From: Sneathiella chungangensis | Lineage (GTDB): Bacteria; Pseudomonadota; Alphaproteobacteria; Sneathiellales; Sneathiellaceae | Assembly (NCBI RefSeq): GCF_009882935.1 | Contig: NZ_WTVA01000014.1 | Coordinates: forward strand, 186,001 to 250,000 | Reading direction: 5' to 3' | DNA length: 64,000 nucleotides | Part shown: piece after piece, positions 61,874 to 64,000 of the stretch | How positions within the stretch are numbered: the stretch's first letter is position 1 | Layout: every line of letters begins with the position of its first letter | Notes under the pieces: generated by a model | Told to the model about the DNA's origin: nothing | Database searches by the model: none | The model's input: only the letters and a program-made list of their open reading frames with translations | Position numbers and translations under genes: made by a program

Positions 61874-63487
61874 CTTTGCCCTTTCCCGCAATTCAAATTT
61901 TTGAATTTTACCCGTTACGGTCATCGGCATCTGATCGATGATTTCAAGCCTTTCCGGGTAGTAGACTTTTGCAACCCCATACTCTCCAAGAAAGCCCGTA
62001 ATATCGGAAAGTTTCAGTGCACAGCCAGGCGTGACACAAACATAAGCGCAGGCCCGCTCCCCTAACCGATCGTCCGGCATGGCAACTATTGCAACGGCAG
62101 TAATGGACGGATGCTTGAAAAGCAGCCCTTCAATCTCCGCGACTGAAATATTCTCACCGCCACGAATGATGATATCCTTCTTTCGGCCCGTGATGCGGAT
62201 ATATCCATCCTCATCCATGCGGGCCAAATCTCCGGTATCGAACCAACCATCCTTCAGCACAAATGCATCAGGCTGTTTGAGATAGCCAACACAGATCGTT
62301 GCACCCCGCGTTTCAAGAGTTCCTTCTTGCCCGGAATCCAGAAGTTCACCGCTTTCATTGACAATCCGGATTTCGGTATGGGGCGTGACACATCCATCGC
62401 TCCCCGATGCCTTTTCGGCCGGATCGTCGATCTTGACGGTTGTCACCGCCAACACTTCAGTCATTCCCCAAACTGAGACGATTGCGGCAGAAAGATTTTC
62501 AATCGCTTTGGTAACAAGAGCCGACGGGATCGGCGCGCCGCCTGAGACAAAGAGCCTGAAATTTTCGATATCTCGCTCTTTAATGTTCGGATAGTTGGTA
62601 ACATCGGTCAGGAAGGGCGTCGCCCCCATGCAGAATGTCGCTTTTTCCCGCTCCAGAATATCAACAGCCATTTCCGGCACCCAGGCATCCAGCAGAACCG
62701 CTGTGCATCCACAGTAAGCGGGAGAGAGTACGCCAAAAAGAAAGCCAAGCTGATGTGCCATGGGAGTGGGGCAGAATATGACGTCATTGTCAGTCAGGCG
62801 AAATCTTTCCGATGTCTGCATAATATTTGCAAACAATGTATTTGCGGTATGCATCACGCCTTTTGGCCGTCCCGTCGTACCGGAAGTAAACATGATCTCA
62901 AAAAGCTCGTTGGGATCCGGCCGCTCGGCATCGATCAGATCCGCCCCCCGTCCCTTGGCGGGGCGAGAGAACGCCGGATCATCATCCAGCACAATCACAT
63001 GATCGAGTGTCTTGATATTTGCCTGTAAATCTTTGGCCATCTCCTCATAGCTAAAACCACGAAATGCCCGCGCTACTATCAGTATATTGGATTCCGTTGT
63101 TTCCAGAATATGCGTGAGCTCACGGGTTCGTAATACAGGCATAAGCGGATTGACCGCAGCGCCAAGCCGGACAGCGGCGAGAGTAATCGCCGTTACTTCA
63201 ATTCGGTTGACCATCTGAAACGACACAATGTCGCCAAGACCAACACCTCGAGACTGAAGCATGGCGGCAATCTGAAATGACAGCGCCTGCAATTCACCAT
63301 AGGATATTTCCTGTCGTTCACTGGATTCCACTGAATAAGAGACAATCGCCGGTTTATCCGGATTTTTCGAGGCCCATTCATCGAAATAGTCAGTAATGAG
63401 CTTGTTACTCCATGCGCCGCACTCAACCATGGCCTCAATTCGCTCTTTCGTCAGGTTAACGGCGCGTCCTTGATGTGATTTATACAT
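61862..63487 (-). CDS. AMP-forming acyl-CoA ligase (cyclohexanecarboxylate/medium-chain type)
   Basis: Ligase of 541 aa of the ANL superfamily. P-loop IMFTSGTTGRPKGVMHT, A5-like SVWGMTEV, A7 GWFDTGDLARMDEDGYIRITGRKKDIIIRGGENISVAEIE, and the acylating Lys in MTVTGKIQKFELR. Overall resembles cyclohexanecarboxylate-CoA and fatty-acid CoA ligases. Strong GGGAGG ribosome-binding site. Probably activates the acid imported by the nearby TRAP system; FadH lies just upstream on the same strand. Confidence 0.92.
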   Translation of the reverse strand: MYKSHQGRAVNLTKERIEAMVECGAWSNKLITDYFDEWASKNPDKPAIVSYSVESSERQEISYGELQALSFQIAAMLQSRGVGLGDIVSFQMVNRIEVTAITLAAVRLGAAVNPLMPVLRTRELTHILETTESNILIVARAFRGFSYEEMAKDLQANIKTLDHVIVLDDDPAFSRPAKGRGADLIDAERPDPNELFEIMFTSGTTGRPKGVMHTANTLFANIMQTSERFRLTDNDVIFCPTPMAHQLGFLFGVLSPAYCGCTAVLLDAWVPEMAVDILEREKATFCMGATPFLTDVTNYPNIKERDIENFRLFVSGGAPIPSALVTKAIENLSAAIVSVWGMTEVLAVTTVKIDDPAEKASGSDGCVTPHTEIRIVNESGELLDSGQEGTLETRGATICVGYLKQPDAFVLKDGWFDTGDLARMDEDGYIRITGRKKDIIIRGGENISVAEIEGLLFKHPSITAVAIVAMPDDRLGERACAYVCVTPGCALKLSDITGFLGEYGVAKVYYPERLEIIDQMPMTVTGKIQKFELRERAKALA

Positions 63488-63516
63488 GTTACCTCCCCGC
63501 TTCTTATTGTTTCGTA

Positions 63517-63530
63517 TTGTCTGAAGACAA
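63517..63530. promoter_or_regulatory. Candidate second MarR site
   Basis: TTGTC-TGAA-GACAA, perfect 5-bp arms, in the 71-bp gap between fadH and the ligase, 30 bp upstream of the ligase start. Half-sites equal those of the 61188-61201 operator, reversed in order. Confidence 0.35.
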
Positions 63531-63558
63531 CTTTCTCCAGTCTTTCAAATCATCTTCA

Positions 63559-64000
63559 TCAAATCGATAAGGCGAGCCGTGTCGCTTCGTCGACGGCCCG
63601 CTGGGCATCCAGCTCCGTGGCAAACAATGCCCCCCCTATCATGTTGATTGTCTTACCGCTCGCCCGGAGCGGCTTTTCAAGCGATGTTTCCGCGATCTGG
63701 CCTGCACAGATCACGACTGTATCAACCACCAGTGTCTCGTCGATTCCATTTACTGTAATGTGAAGTCCTTTATCGTCGATCCGCCGGTAGTCCACACCGG
63801 ATCGCATCTGAACCCCGGATTTCGCAAATCTCGTTCGCTTGATCCAATCCGTCGTGATTGATAAAGTTTTGCCAAGACGCCCCTCGCTTCTTTGCAGCAA
63901 GAAAATTTCTCGCTGGATTTTTGGGGCCATGGCGGCGTCAGGTTGAAACCCGCCACTAACATCGGCGTTGTCGGCGAGACCATATTCTTTGGCGTAATCC
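63559..64000 (-). CDS. fadH: 2,4-dienoyl-CoA reductase (FadH-type), C-terminal part, cut by window edge
   Basis: The last 146 or so residues of an iron-sulfur flavoenzyme. The visible part is the C-terminal NAD(P)-binding half: EIFLLQRSEGRLGKTLSITTDWIKRTRFAKSGVQMRSGVDYRRIDDKGLHITVNG, then VVDTVVICAGQ and IGGALFATELDAQRAVDEATRLA. These match bacterial FadH, which reduces 2,4-dienoyl-CoA; related NADH:flavin oxidoreductases are possible. The frame remains open to base 64000; the FMN and Fe-S domains lie beyond. 71 bp upstream of the ligase gene. Confidence 0.85.
   Translation of the reverse strand, partial: DYAKEYGLADNADVSGGFQPDAAMAPKIQREIFLLQRSEGRLGKTLSITTDWIKRTRFAKSGVQMRSGVDYRRIDDKGLHITVNGIDETLVVDTVVICAGQIAETSLEKPLRASGKTINMIGGALFATELDAQRAVDEATRLALSI

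Noticed and set aside
1-64000. CRISPR arrays, tRNA or rRNA genes, insertion sequences, phage genes, riboswitches
   Set aside because: Looked for regular spaced repeats, cloverleaf or rRNA-like stretches, transposase motifs and conserved leader structures; none seen by eye.

Overview
The window is 64 kb of bacterial chromosome from a Gram-negative heterotroph. The gene families (several TRAP and TAXI transporters, CaiB/BaiF CoA-transferases, two Liv-type ABC systems, an ectoine-locus-like cluster, and IclR, GntR, MarR, TetR and LysR regulators next to catabolic genes) suggest an Alphaproteobacterium of marine or soil type. That placement is inferred from gene content only; there is no rRNA, tRNA or taxonomic marker here. 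I saw no insertion sequence, integrase, prophage gene or CRISPR array. Both ends cut through genes: a TRAP binding protein on the left and a 2,4-dienoyl-CoA reductase on the right.

Left part (1-6.8 kb): a CaiB/BaiF CoA-transferase with a TRAP binding protein (minus strand). Then, on the plus strand, an OmpR-type two-component system is followed by an LtaS/MdoB-family sulfatase-fold transferase, a PAP2 phosphatase and DgkA, which reads as an envelope-lipid remodelling unit. 6.9-16.5 kb: an Lrp/AsnC regulator faces an eight-gene plus-strand operon. It holds a polar amino acid/ectoine-type ABC transporter, a diaminopropionate ammonia-lyase-like PLP enzyme, a cytoplasmic molybdopterin enzyme, an M24 hydrolase and an EutA-like enzyme. 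It resembles ectoine-use loci but lacks recognisable DoeB and EutC and adds a molybdoenzyme, so its substrate is an open question. 16.9-20.4 kb: a phosphonate-type ABC transporter (PhnD-C-E-E) with no C-P lyase beside it.

Middle (20.6-33.4 kb): an IclR regulator with a minus-strand operon (two-subunit CoA-transferase, CaiB/BaiF CoA-transferase, TRAP DctQ and DctM) and a separate TRAP binding-protein gene. The same perfect 16-bp palindrome lies just upstream of both units and ties them into one regulon. Next come a TAXI-type TRAP system, an HbpS/GlcG-like protein, a GntR/FCD regulator and a fumarylacetoacetase-family enzyme. 33.7-43.4 kb: a Liv-type ABC operon with a terminator just after its binding-protein gene, an amidase, an enoyl-CoA hydratase plus PaaK-like ligase pair, and a TetR regulator with a clear candidate operator.

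Right part (43.6-64 kb): a YjdM zinc-ribbon protein; OtnK and OtnC (four-carbon acid-sugar use); and a nine-gene minus-strand run of amidohydrolase, alpha/beta hydrolase, Liv-type transporter, beta-hydroxyacid dehydrogenase and RidA, with a LysR regulator divergent from it. Then come an acyl-CoA dehydrogenase, a nitroreductase, a TRAP DctPQM system with a divergent MarR regulator, an acyl-CoA ligase and FadH. Overall this is an uptake-and-activation island: at least eight solute transporters, each beside its own regulator and enzymes that activate carboxylates as CoA thioesters or hydrolyse amides.
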